Shown here: positions 18,672 through 27,662 of the stretch, one piece after another
How positions within the stretch are numbered: position 1 is the first letter of the stretch
How the letters are laid out: each line of letters begins with the position of its first letter
From: Prolixibacteraceae bacterium
Lineage (GTDB): Bacteria; Bacteroidota; Bacteroidia; Bacteroidales; Prolixibacteraceae
Assembly: GCA_028377305.1 (NCBI GenBank)
Contig: JAONJW010000004.1
Coordinates: forward strand, 1-64,000
DNA length: 64,000 nucleotides
Direction of reading: 5' to 3'
Program-made: the position numbers and the translations under genes
Notes under the pieces: model-generated
Told to the model about the DNA's origin: nothing
The model's input: the letters and a program-made list of their open reading frames with translations, nothing else
Database searches by the model: none

Positions 18672-18701
18672 CCTGGGTCTGCAAACCCAGGTTTTCTTTT
18701 A
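18672..18701 (+). terminator. Plus-strand rho-independent terminator inside the susC2 leader
   Basis: CCTGGGT (18672-18678), loop CTGCAA and ACCCAGG (18685-18691) are followed by TTTTCTTTTAT. The position relative to the start codon (about 310 bases) and the tail match the susC1 copy. The stem arms have exchanged sequence (CCTGGG first here, CCCAGG first there), so the hairpin rather than the sequence is conserved. No plus-strand gene precedes it. Confidence 0.6.
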
Positions 18702-19232
18702 TAATAGAATCTCACTACTTTAATAATCACTGAATTAACAACTTCAGCGATACCAATACCACATCAAAAAAATTATACATAAATCTCTGTTTGGATATAT
18801 GAGAAAACACATTAGTTGACTCAATTATAAAGTGTCATTTTTTATAGACGCCCTACAACCAAAACAAGACACAATAATCTCTTATTTAATAATAGTATGG
18901 GTATTTATTTCTTAAGGAAAGCTTAATGGAATATCTAAATTGGTTTAGATTTATAGTTTTAAAAGAATCTTATTCAGTTACTCACCAAAAAAGAGACATA
19001 AGCATTAATTATTAACATTATTATTGCAATATATGATAATTTAATACAAAAAACCAAATAAAATGGCACTTTTTGCTCGCATCAAATATATTTTAACACA
19101 AATAAATATCTCTAAAACATTTTATCCCCTCCATTGTTCCGTATAGTTGAGACTATCTGATTGAATTCAATGACGAAACAGACCAGAAGTCGATTCTTAA
19201 TTTTAACTTAACACACAGAATATATTCGCGTT
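18702..19232. other. Gap between the susC2 leader and the flavoenzyme gene
   Basis: Very A/T-rich, with no gene seen. It holds the second copy of the 14-base GCATCAAATATATT (19079-19092), whose minus strand gives TATATTTG, about 720 bases from susC2. Promoters for the divergent gene at 19233 must also lie here, but none stands out. Confidence 0.35.
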
Positions 19233-20186
19233 ATGAATACAATATGTAAACTATTCAATATACAATTCCCCATCATACAAGGAGGAATGGTTTGGTGTTC
19301 CGGATGGAAACTAGCATCTGCAGTTTCAAATGCTGGAGGTCTGGGACTGCTTGGTGCTGGATCTATGCATCCAGAGATACTTCAAGAACACATTCATAAA
19401 ATGAAAATAGCAACCAACAAACCATGGGGAGTTAATCTTCCACTACTTTATCCTGAATTAGATCGAATTATTGATATTATTATACATGAAAAGGTAAAAG
19501 TCGTGTTTACCTCAGCTGGTAGCCCCAGAAAATGGACGGCGAAACTAAAATCTCATGGGATTACAGTAGTACATGTAGTTTCTAGCTCTCTTTTTGCCCA
19601 AAAGTGCGAAGAGGCAGGGGTCGATGCAATAGTAGCGGAAGGATTTGAAGCAGGCGGACATAATGGACGAGAAGAGACAACCACACTCTCTCTGATTCCT
19701 CAAGTCAGACAAGCAACCACCCTTCCTCTTATTGCTGCTGGTGGCATAGGATCTGGACAAGCATGGATGGCAGCACAGAACTTGGGAGCAGATGGAGTAC
19801 AAATAGGATCTCTATTTGCTGTATCCAAAGAGTCGTCTGCACACACGGCTTTTAAAAAATCCGTATATGATGCCAAAGAGGGAGACACTAAGTTATCATT
19901 GAAGAAACTTGCTCCAGTACGTTTATTAAACAATGAGTTCTATCAAATCATATCGAAGATGGAACAAGATGGAGACTCTTCTGATAAACTTCGAGAAGCA
20001 CTTGGTAAAGGACGGGCTAAAAAGGGAATGTTCCTTGGTGAACTTGAGGAAGGAGAGCTGGAAATTGGACAAGTATCGGCAATGATCAAAGAGGAAAAAA
20101 CTGTACCACAGATATTTACAACACTTCTCAATGAGTATCAAACGGTAAAAAATGAGATCGAAAACAGCTCAAAATACCAATTTTAG
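19233..20186 (+). CDS. FMN-dependent nitronate monooxygenase / FabK-type enoyl-ACP reductase family protein
   Basis: 317 residues, a TIM-barrel flavoprotein. The N-terminal PIIQGGM (13-19), VSNAGGLGLLGAG (31-43), AEGFEAGGHNG (135-145, with the conserved His143) and AAGGIGSG/GADGVQIGS phosphate-binding loops are typical of both nitronate monooxygenases and FabK. The C-terminal GRAKKGMFLGELEEGELEIGQ segment favours the FabK-like arrangement. It therefore either oxidises alkyl nitronates or reduces enoyl-ACP in fatty-acid synthesis; sequence alone does not decide. It is monocistronic, running before the M16 pair. Confidence 0.82.
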   Translation: MNTICKLFNIQFPIIQGGMVWCSGWKLASAVSNAGGLGLLGAGSMHPEILQEHIHKMKIATNKPWGVNLPLLYPELDRIIDIIIHEKVKVVFTSAGSPRKWTAKLKSHGITVVHVVSSSLFAQKCEEAGVDAIVAEGFEAGGHNGREETTTLSLIPQVRQATTLPLIAAGGIGSGQAWMAAQNLGADGVQIGSLFAVSKESSAHTAFKKSVYDAKEGDTKLSLKKLAPVRLLNNEFYQIISKMEQDGDSSDKLREALGKGRAKKGMFLGELEEGELEIGQVSAMIKEEKTVPQIFTTLLNEYQTVKNEIENSSKYQF

Positions 20187-20205
20187 CTTCTTAATTTATT
20201 ATCAT

Positions 20206-20213
20206 TACATTTG
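20206..20213 (+). promoter_or_regulatory. -7 element for the M16 peptidase pair
   Basis: TACATTTG matches TAnnTTTG exactly and gives a leader of about 85 bases before 20305. The leader starts with TATAGAG/CTCTAT complementary segments (20218-20224 with 20239-20244), a possible small hairpin. Confidence 0.45.
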
Positions 20214-20304
20214 TCCTATAGAGAGAAATATCACAACCTCTATGGGACTCCGTAATTGCAAGCCCTAGTAGGTCGTAACTCTCCAACTTCATTAATAAAT
20301 AAAT

Positions 20305-21555
20305 ATGATCAAATATAAGAAACATACTCTAGACAATGGGCTTAGAGTTATTGTACACCAGGACAAGTCAACACCTTTTGCTGCATTGAATGTTCTGTAT
20401 CGTGTCGGGGCAAAAGATGAGTCTTCGGACAAAACTGGCTTTGCTCACTTTTTTGAGCACCTGATGTTTGGAGGTTCTATTAATATTTCAGACTACGATC
20501 AAGAGCTACAGAATGTTGGAGGAAACAATAATGCATTTACCTCAAACGATATTACCAATTACTATCTAACCGTACCAGCTGAAAACATCGAAACCGGCTT
20601 CTGGTTAGAATCTGATAGAATGCTATCGTTAGCATTCTCTAAAAAGAGTTTTGACACACAACAACAGGTTGTAATAGAAGAGTTCCGTCAAAACTACATC
20701 AATCAGCCATTTGGGGATATATGGCACCTAATTCGCCAACAAGCCTATAAAGAACACCCTTATCAATGGCCAACCATAGGAAAAGAGATCAAACACATAG
20801 AAGAGGCTACCCTTGAAGATGTCAAAGAGTTCTTCTTTCAACACTATGCTCCAAACAATGCCGTATTGGTTGCATCTGGAAATGTTGACTTCGACAATAT
20901 TCTTGCTCTAGCGGAAAAATGGTTCGGCCCCATCCCTCGTCGTGAGGTCAAACAACGCAACTATCCTACTGAATCGGCTCAAAAAGAGTTCAGAACACAG
21001 ACGGTCCATCGTGATGTGCCAAACGATATGTTGATGTGGAGTTGGCATATGGAAGCAAAAAACACAGATAACTATCGCTGTGGTGATTTCACTTCCGACG
21101 TACTAGCATCTGGTAACTCTTCTCGATTCTATCAAAAATTGGTCATCGAAAAACAGCTATTTATTGATATCGATGCTTTTATCTCTGGTGAAGAAGATCC
21201 AGGACTATTCCTTATCATCGGAAAACCTGCGGATAATGTAGATCTTCAAGAAGCGAAGAAGGCGGTCTTCGAAGAGTTAGAACATCTTAAAAACGAAATG
21301 ATCGACACCAAAGAGTTAGAAAAAATAAAAAATAAATTTGAAGCCAACTTACTATACTCTGAAAGCAGCTATCTAGATAAAGCAATGCAACTGGCTGCTT
21401 ATGAGCTCGCAGGAGATGTCGATTTGATAAATACCCAAGTAGACAAATACAGAGCCATTACCACGAAGCAATTACAAGAGTTTGCACAAAAAACATTTGT
21501 CGACACCAATTGCAATGAAATATTCTATTTAAGTAACGCAAAAAAAGAGTCGTAA
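20305..21555 (+). CDS. M16 family zinc metallopeptidase, catalytic subunit
   Basis: 416 residues. The zinc motif is H48-F-F-E51-H52 with EE near 125-126 (VVIEEF) as the third-ligand region. The GNVDFD and SGNSSRFYQKLVIEKQL motifs mark the second M16 domain. There is no signal peptide. Only 3 bases separate it from the next gene, a paralogue that lacks the zinc motif. Such catalytic/non-catalytic pairs form heterodimeric chambers like the mitochondrial processing peptidase. The substrate is unknown. Confidence 0.92.
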   Translation: MIKYKKHTLDNGLRVIVHQDKSTPFAALNVLYRVGAKDESSDKTGFAHFFEHLMFGGSINISDYDQELQNVGGNNNAFTSNDITNYYLTVPAENIETGFWLESDRMLSLAFSKKSFDTQQQVVIEEFRQNYINQPFGDIWHLIRQQAYKEHPYQWPTIGKEIKHIEEATLEDVKEFFFQHYAPNNAVLVASGNVDFDNILALAEKWFGPIPRREVKQRNYPTESAQKEFRTQTVHRDVPNDMLMWSWHMEAKNTDNYRCGDFTSDVLASGNSSRFYQKLVIEKQLFIDIDAFISGEEDPGLFLIIGKPADNVDLQEAKKAVFEELEHLKNEMIDTKELEKIKNKFEANLLYSESSYLDKAMQLAAYELAGDVDLINTQVDKYRAITTKQLQEFAQKTFVDTNCNEIFYLSNAKKES

Positions 21556-21558
21556 TAT

Positions 21559-22848
21559 ATGTCTGATTTTAGAACAAAAGCACCGATACATCATCCTGTA
21601 ACACATATCGATCTACCGAAAGTCGATACTCTTAAATTGGATAACGGCTCCATTAGACACAACCTAAGGGCTGGCGAGCAAGACTTGGTAAAATTAGATA
21701 TCATGTTTCATGCTGGGCTAAAAGCCGCGTCCAAACCGTTGCAATCTTCGATGACGGCAAAGATGTTGACCGAAGGGACCCAACAATTCACAGCCCAAAA
21801 TCTAGCAGAACAGCTTGACTACTATGGAGCATATCTTCATATTACTCCTGGCTACGACTATAGTGTCATGTCTTTTCTGACACTATCGAAACACCTAGAT
21901 TCAATGCTACCCTACCTTAAGTCGGTAATACATGAGCCGGTGTTTCCAGAGAAGGAATTTGAAATACTAAAGACAAAACGTCAACACAAATTCCTTGAAG
22001 ACAGTGAGAAAGTCAGTGTTATGGCACAACGACGCTTCTTCAGAAACCTAATGGGGCCTGACCACCCATATGCCCCTTTCGAAGACATCAAAGTCTACCA
22101 AAACATTCAAAGAGACGATCTAATTGACTTCCATCAAACAAACTATCGTCCCAATGATCTAAACCTAATTGTTTGTGGACAAGCATCCGACAAGGCGCTT
22201 TATCAAATTGACAGCCTAATTGGAGACTCCACATGGAAAACAAGTGATACTGCTCAAAACAAGAGTCAAGCATTCGAACCGGTCTATGGTACAGAATGGA
22301 TCGAAAAGAAAGGCGCAACCCAAAATGCCATTGCATTAGGTATACCGCTTCCAAACAAGATCAACGAAGACTACTTCAAACTAAGGGTAGTGATTACGGC
22401 GCTCGGAGGCTACTTTGGCTCCCGACTAAATATGAATATTAGAGAAGACAAAGGATACACCTATGGTATACGTGCATCCTACCTTTCTTTCCAAGCTGGA
22501 GGGGCAATGTTCATCTTCTCTGAAGTAGGATCACACGTATGTCAACCAGCCTATGAAGAGATCCAAAAAGAGATTACAAAGCTCAAAGAAGAGAAGATGT
22601 CTGAGAGCGAACTACATATGGTACGCTCCTATATGATGAGCAAAATCATGAGTGAAGTAGATGGTCCTTTTGCTAGAGCCAATACACTAGAATCACTAAT
22701 TGGTTTTGACCTAGACTGGGATCACTACAAGAAACTGATCCACACCGTTCAAACCATAACCCCAGAAGAGATTCAAGAAACAGCACAACGCTATTTTGAT
22801 CAAAACAAACAGATCACTATTATCGCAGGACAAGTTCCCAACATATAA
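21559..22848 (+). CDS. M16 family protein, non-catalytic subunit
   Basis: 429 residues with the same fold as its neighbour (GGYFGSRLNMNIREDKGYTYG, the M16 C-domain substrate loop). The position where HxxEH should occur reads MLTEGTQQF, so zinc cannot be bound. It probably supplies substrate binding and closes the chamber of the upstream peptidase. Translation is likely coupled, with 3 bases between the genes. The R/Y pair of the C-domain (REDKGYTYG) is retained, as usual for inactive partners. Confidence 0.9.
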   Translation: MSDFRTKAPIHHPVTHIDLPKVDTLKLDNGSIRHNLRAGEQDLVKLDIMFHAGLKAASKPLQSSMTAKMLTEGTQQFTAQNLAEQLDYYGAYLHITPGYDYSVMSFLTLSKHLDSMLPYLKSVIHEPVFPEKEFEILKTKRQHKFLEDSEKVSVMAQRRFFRNLMGPDHPYAPFEDIKVYQNIQRDDLIDFHQTNYRPNDLNLIVCGQASDKALYQIDSLIGDSTWKTSDTAQNKSQAFEPVYGTEWIEKKGATQNAIALGIPLPNKINEDYFKLRVVITALGGYFGSRLNMNIREDKGYTYGIRASYLSFQAGGAMFIFSEVGSHVCQPAYEEIQKEITKLKEEKMSESELHMVRSYMMSKIMSEVDGPFARANTLESLIGFDLDWDHYKKLIHTVQTITPEEIQETAQRYFDQNKQITIIAGQVPNI

Positions 22849-22861
22849 GTAAAATAACCCA

Positions 22862-22909
22862 AACTCCCACCGAGAAACAACCATAAATAGTTATATCACG
22901 GTGGGAGTT
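22862..22909 (+). terminator. Hairpin after the M16 pair, probable terminator
   Basis: AACTCCCACCG (22862-22872) and CGGTGGGAGTT (22899-22909) form a perfect 11-bp stem with a 26-base loop, 13 bases after the stop codon. The usual T-run is missing (CTCCAC follows), so intrinsic termination may be weak. Confidence 0.5.
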
Positions 22910-23473
22910 CTCCACAACCTGTTAATAACCTAGAATTAGGTCTTCACTCTACCACATATAATAAGACTATTATAGAGCTCCGATATTGAAAAAATAAAAT
23001 AAAACACTATTGATCTAACAACAATAACGCCTATTACTTACACTGAAGATTAGCCAACGAAATAATTTATCCCTCCCTTGTAGCTAGCATTTATCCTCAA
23101 AGATTAATTCTAAAAAAACTAGATCACCATAAAACATCCCATAATTGCACAAATTAAACAATAACCACCTTATAAGGCAGAGGACATAAAATACAAAAAA
23201 ACAGACCAACCAATCGATATAACTCTCACTAGATCATCACTCCATTAGTCCCGATAATCTTCGTAACAAAACATCCTAACACCTTTGATTTTAGGCTCAG
23301 AATAAGTACCTTAGAAACAAGGTAATCAACACCATATAATATCGGGGGGCAGACAAAACTAATTTCGTACTCAAAGATCTCTCACAGAAAGAATAAACTG
23401 TCTTTCCTCGCAAGAGACAACCCCTTCATAAGGGATTCATCACACTCAAGTAAGTACTTAACCCGTCTTTTAA
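22910..23473. other. Non-coding gap, no feature recognised
   Basis: A/T-rich with stops in all frames. I found no gene, tRNA or clear hairpin. TTTGATTTTAGG occurs at 23284-23295, resembling a motif of the susC leaders but without the surrounding structure. Confidence 0.4.
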
Positions 23474-23563
23474 GCATGGGATAGCCGTGGATTATCCATG
23501 GTTCATCCATCGATTTTAGATTATCGATGGACAAACCATGGATGAACCATGCACATACCATGG
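23474..23563. repeat. Phased CCATGG-type palindrome cluster
   Basis: About 90 bases made of 10-11-base units ending in CCATGG or close variants. Units end at 23480, 23490, 23501, 23512, 23530, 23541, 23552 and 23563. The cluster is symmetric about 23518: CATGGTTCATCCAT is answered by ATGGATGAACCATG, with CCATCGAT/ATCGATGG at the centre. The period equals one helical turn. It could be a protein-binding array, a transcribed hairpin, or an expanded simple repeat. Confidence 0.75.
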
Positions 23564-23642
23564 ACAAAGTACGAACCAAACACCTATCAACCCCTTATCA
23601 GCTCCTCTCTAAACACTTACCGCTCGCCCATAAAGGTCCATT

Positions 23643-23888
23643 CACGACGGTGTAAGAGGTAGTGTAAATTAAACTCTGTCTGTGTTATTTTTATGTAGTG
23701 TTCTAAATATACTGTTTTTAATTCCCTGTAAGTTCATTTTTGAAAGTTTTCTTCAGACGGTGTAAAATTAACTCTGTCTAGATTTTATTAAATTTAGAAG
23801 ATATGAAAAGAGTTGATTTAGAAGAAGTAAGAGCTAGTGTAAATTAAACTCTCTCTGGTTTATTTTTAGTCACCATTTTAAATATACT
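23643..23888. repeat. Three direct copies of a GTGTAAATTAAACTCT motif, possible insertion-sequence end remnants
   Basis: Copy 1 (23661-23683) and copy 3 (23835-23857) share GTAAGAG-n-TAGTGTAAATTAAACTCT and similarity continues about 30 bases further to AAATATACT. Copy 2 (23756-23780) reads GGTGTAAAATTAACTCTGTC. Copy 2 is followed by a short open frame starting at 23802 (MKRVDLEEVRA) that stops inside copy 3. This looks like nested ends of a transposon with most of the transposase lost, perhaps IS256-like, but I cannot confirm a family and all copies point the same way. Confidence 0.45.
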
Positions 23889-24188
23889 AAAAGTGGATAT
23901 GCCATACCTCAAACGACTTAATTCGTGTAAGTAAATTATGAAGAACAAACCCCAACTATCATATTCAGGAAAACAAGATCTAAGGTGCCGGGTCTATTGT
24001 TCTTATATAAAAGAACATATCATACTTCTAACAGATACTACATAAAACCACATATTAAACATTCTATTTATTTATAAACCTGCCACGATAACCAAACATA
24101 ACATTCTAATAACAAGCAGGTTATTATATTGTATATATGAATTTAAATTACTAATATTACTATAACTTAAAATTTAATATTAGTAATA
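23889..24188. other. Non-coding gap before the frameshifted lipoprotein gene
   Basis: A/T-rich and without a gene. A short inverted repeat lies at about 23998-24015 (TGTTCTTATATAAAAGAACA), possibly a small hairpin. No promoter of the TAnnTTTG type is convincing. Confidence 0.3.
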
Positions 24189-26087
24189 ATGAAAAAACTA
24201 ATCTTTTCACTTATTGTATTAGGGAGGGGGTATAATGTCTTGCCAACAAGAAGCAATAGAACCAATGAATCAATCAGTAAATGCAAGTGCTTTTGAGATC
24301 TTGCCTACTATTTCACAGAGCGAAGCACAAACAAAATTCGCTAAGATTCTTTCGAAAGCGGTGTACAATGATGAGACTGTAAGAAGCTTTATTCAAAAAG
24401 AAGCACTGAAACAGTTCGATTGTGACTATGATATCCTTTATGGTAAAGTAAAGAATCAAGAAGTAAAAGAAGGACTTACTTTTAAACAAGCTCTAGATGT
24501 ATATGCTGAAGATGTAAACACATTGGATCAAATCGAAAAAAGTGCTCCACTTATCAATATTCTTCTACCAAACCTAGAATTTGTAGGTGGAATGAGTGCA
24601 GAGAAGTGGGATATATTAGACAATAATATTGGAGTGATTCCAGATATAGGAAATCTAAGTAACTCTGTTTTCAGCAATGGAGATTCGGTTAGTTATATTC
24701 CTCATAAAAGATCCCTATTTTTCCTGTGCTTATTGTAAAAAACAGCGATCGAGTTATTTTAAAATCTCCAGCCACAAAATCCTCAGAAGCCAAATATGAT
24801 TTTAAATATGAACAATTTAACCCAACACTTAATACCTCAACAAAATCTAGAGTATGGATAGAACCAACTTACAAAGATAATAAACATTGGACTGTGTATG
24901 ATCCTTATTTCTATCTAGAGGAAAGTGATATTGACCCTAGACTTATCAAAGCATACAATGAAAATGTAGATGGTCTAAGCCATCGAGAGTATATGTACTA
25001 CAATCTAGATAAGAACCATCGTCTTTTTGAGCATAAAGATTTAAATACTAAAATTCGAGAACGTATTTATGCAATACAAATCACAAAAGCTGGATTAAAA
25101 GCCTTTTCAAATCATACAAAAGAAAATAATGATCCATCTATAAATGGAATGATTGGAACAGGTGTAGGCACAAATGACAGGATCGTTGTAAGAAAAGAGA
25201 AGTTTAGAGGACAAGATCTTTATGACCGTTTATGGAAAGGTGGCGTGTATGAATTTCGATTTGAGATAGGAAAGCTTAAAGGAGGAAAAGTAAATACAGT
25301 AGCGAGTGAAATTTACGCTATAGATATAAGAGATGCATTCGACATTTCACATGTTCATATTGACAGATTAACACCAAATTTTGGCCGAAGAAGTAGGGAA
25401 TATTACACTGTAAAGATGAAATACATTAAACCTAAATGGGTCAAAATGGAATTAGCAAACAGGTTAGACTATTGGGACCCATTTACTGAGTCTAAGAACA
25501 TTAATATTAATATCTTTGAAGAAGATAGTGGTGATAGAATTGAAAGAGAAATAAAATCAACTTACACAACGACTAACAAATTTTCTGTAACTGCTGCGGG
25601 TAGTGCAGGGCCTGTAAACCTAAGTGGAGCATATTCTAATGAAAATACAAGACAAACTTCAACTACCACAAAGATATATTCAACAGATAAAACTGACCAT
25701 GTAGGATATAAGGATCTATACTTTCATGATGAAGTAATATTAATGAATCCCAAAGAGGCACCAATAAGAACAACAGACGGGGAAAAATATTACCCTATTA
25801 AACATCTTGCGATTGGAACCGAATTAAAAGTTGCAATTGCACCAATGGCAACAAATCAGAAACCAAAAACTAAATCCTCAACCAGCAACAATAATCGCAA
25901 AAGCTCGACAACAACCACTAATAATAAACCTAAAATTATTCTACCTCCAGGGTTCACAAATCCAGGATCTCCTTTTGCTAATCCAAACAAAGGGATGTGC
26001 TCTCCTAGTGGTAGACCAAAGAGACATGTAGCACCAGGAGAAGAACCTCCTATCTGCATGAAAGATCCTTCTATGTATGAAGACTAA
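24189..26087 (+). pseudogene. Lipoprotein gene broken by two frameshifts (unknown function)
   Basis: An ATG at 24189 starts a lipoprotein-like signal (MKKLIFSLIVLG) that is out of frame with the mature part (SCQQEAIEP...) reached from 24235. Removing one G from GGGAGGGGG (24222-24230) would join them and place Cys correctly. A second shift lies at the A-run 24706-24709, where the frame from 24235 runs into a stop at 24736-24738. The frame continuing at about 24708 (reading IPIFPVLIVKNSDRVI) runs on to 26087. The intact product would be about 630 residues, with a Ser/Thr/Asn/Lys-rich low-complexity stretch near the C-terminus and a Cys-containing proline-rich tail. I do not recognise the family. 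Sequencing error or slippage is possible. Confidence 0.7.
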
Positions 26088-26106
26088 ATTTTAAATTTAA
26101 GATAGT

Positions 26107-26134
26107 CCGATTGGTGTTAAACCTCAATCGGACG
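26107..26134 (+). terminator. Hairpin after the broken lipoprotein gene
   Basis: GTCCGATTG (26107-26115) and CAATCGGAC (26126-26134) form a 9-bp stem 19 bases after the stop codon. There is no T-run, so it is at best a weak terminator. It lies only 18 bases before the next lipoprotein start. Confidence 0.4.
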
Positions 26135-26151
26135 TTATAAAAACTTTCACT

Positions 26152-26706
26152 ATGAAGAAACTAATTGTTATTTTATTTACACTAATTTTCATTTCATCTT
26201 GTTCAAATGATGAGAATCAAAATAATATACCAAGCCATATTCTTGGGGACTACAAGATGGTAGCATGGGAATCTTCAGAAAAAATTGATATTAATAAGAA
26301 TGGAAAATTTGAAGATCTTCTTACGGAATTTAAATCTTCAGGATTAGGATTCGATCCAAGTTCACATCAATTTAAACTTTCTATTTACAATAGTATTGGT
26401 CGTACATATTTCTCTTATGAAATACCTAAAGCTGTTGTCGACCATATCGAATATCCAAATAATGTTACTCCAAATTATGAATATTGGAATATAGATAGTA
26501 AAGAATGTAATCGATCTAAAGATCAAAGTCTTCTTTTTAAGACAAACATTACAACAAAGGGAAATAAGAATGACACCTTTAATTCAATACAATTCAAGAA
26601 TGACACAATTATAATAGACATGACAGCCGAACTTACGAATCTAGAAGATCCTAGGGCTGTTTACATAACTGATATGAAATTATATTATAAGAAGAACAAA
26701 CAATAA
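26152..26706 (+). CDS. Small lipoprotein, function unknown
   Basis: 184 residues. The lipobox LIFISSC (Cys17) is followed by a Ser/Asn/Asp/Glu-rich mature start (SNDENQNN) that fits Bacteroidota lipoprotein export. The rest is a mixed beta-type sequence with no motif I recognise. It follows the frameshifted lipoprotein gene on the same strand within the repeat-rich stretch. It may belong to the same accessory unit, but nothing shows its role. Confidence 0.7.
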   Translation: MKKLIVILFTLIFISSCSNDENQNNIPSHILGDYKMVAWESSEKIDINKNGKFEDLLTEFKSSGLGFDPSSHQFKLSIYNSIGRTYFSYEIPKAVVDHIEYPNNVTPNYEYWNIDSKECNRSKDQSLLFKTNITTKGNKNDTFNSIQFKNDTIIIDMTAELTNLEDPRAVYITDMKLYYKKNKQ

Positions 26707-26801
26707 ACTGTACTATGCACGCAAAAAGTACTAGCAAATAAATACATCATTACCATTTTGAGACATATGTACTTCTTAAAACAGAATTAATTAAAACAAA
26801 G

Positions 26802-27662
26802 ATGAAACACCTCCTGTGTATCCTTATCGCCATAGCATGCATCAGCTGCAACCAAACAGAAAGCCCTAAACCACAAGCCAACGAGACGTTAGTCATCTAT
26901 ATGGCAGCAGATAATGACCTCAAAGGCAATGCCCTGTTAAATGTATATGATATGGTTGAAGGAATAAAGAAGGACCAAAAGGTGATCGTTTTTATGGATA
27001 AGGGGGATAAAAACTCCTACCTAATGGAGTTAAATAAAGAAAATGGTACGGCCATCCACCGACAGGTGATCAAACAATATCCTGATCAAAATTCGGCAGA
27101 TAGCCATACCCTCCTTCAGGTACTTAAAGAGGTAATGGAGAGATACCCATCCCAAAAGTATGGATTGATCTTATGGTCACATGGCACCTCTTGGTTTCCT
27201 GCCCCAAAACCCAAAACCAAATCATTTGGTGTGGACAAGCAATCTACTATGGAGATCCATGATCTGGCAACAGCATTGCCAACCAAATTTAAATATATTC
27301 TTTTCGATGCCTGTTTGATGGGAAGTGTAGAAGTGGCTTCAGAACTACAAAACACCACCGATTATCTCATTGCATCTCCAACAGATATATTAACCACAGG
27401 AATGCCCTACCAGAAGATTTTACCGATTCTTCTCAACACACACCCAACGGTGGAAGAACGACTAAAAGAGATATGTAAAACATATATCGACCATTACAAA
27501 CAAAAAGAAGGGAGGATGCAATCAGCGAGCATTGCACTATATAATCTTAATAACAGCAATATGGTTCAAGCCGCCATGCAAAAGATCGTTGTCCATCACC
27601 CTAACACGAAAGTCAAAGCAGCAAATGTGCAGAAATTTCATAAAGAAGCAGACTGCATTTAA
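26802..27662 (+). pseudogene. Clostripain-like (C11) cysteine peptidase lipoprotein, C-terminally truncated
   Basis: 286 residues. A lipobox (IACISC, Cys16) is followed by the C11 core: VIYMAADNDL, catalytic His127 in WSHGTSW and catalytic Cys171 in DACLMGS. Related lipoproteins are usually about 370-400 residues. Here the frame stops after KFHKEADCI, while the next frame continues FNFHTYIYHFL, resembling the family's following segment, until a TAG at 27712. This suggests a frameshift near 27655 and loss of the C-terminal domain. The catalytic residues remain, so residual activity is possible, but a degraded gene is more likely. Confidence 0.65.

Noticed and set aside
23284-23295. Third copy of the susC leader motif (TTTGATTTTAGG)
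   Set aside because: None of the surrounding stems, the start-codon complement or a susC gene is present. Likely chance in A/T-rich DNA.
23474-23563. CRISPR array
   Set aside because: Units are only 10-11 bases, without 25-35-base spacers, and no cas gene is present.
23382-23579. 65-residue minus-strand frame with WFIHG-like repeats
   Set aside because: The peptide pattern is a direct result of the CCATGG repeat array, with no sign of coding constraint.
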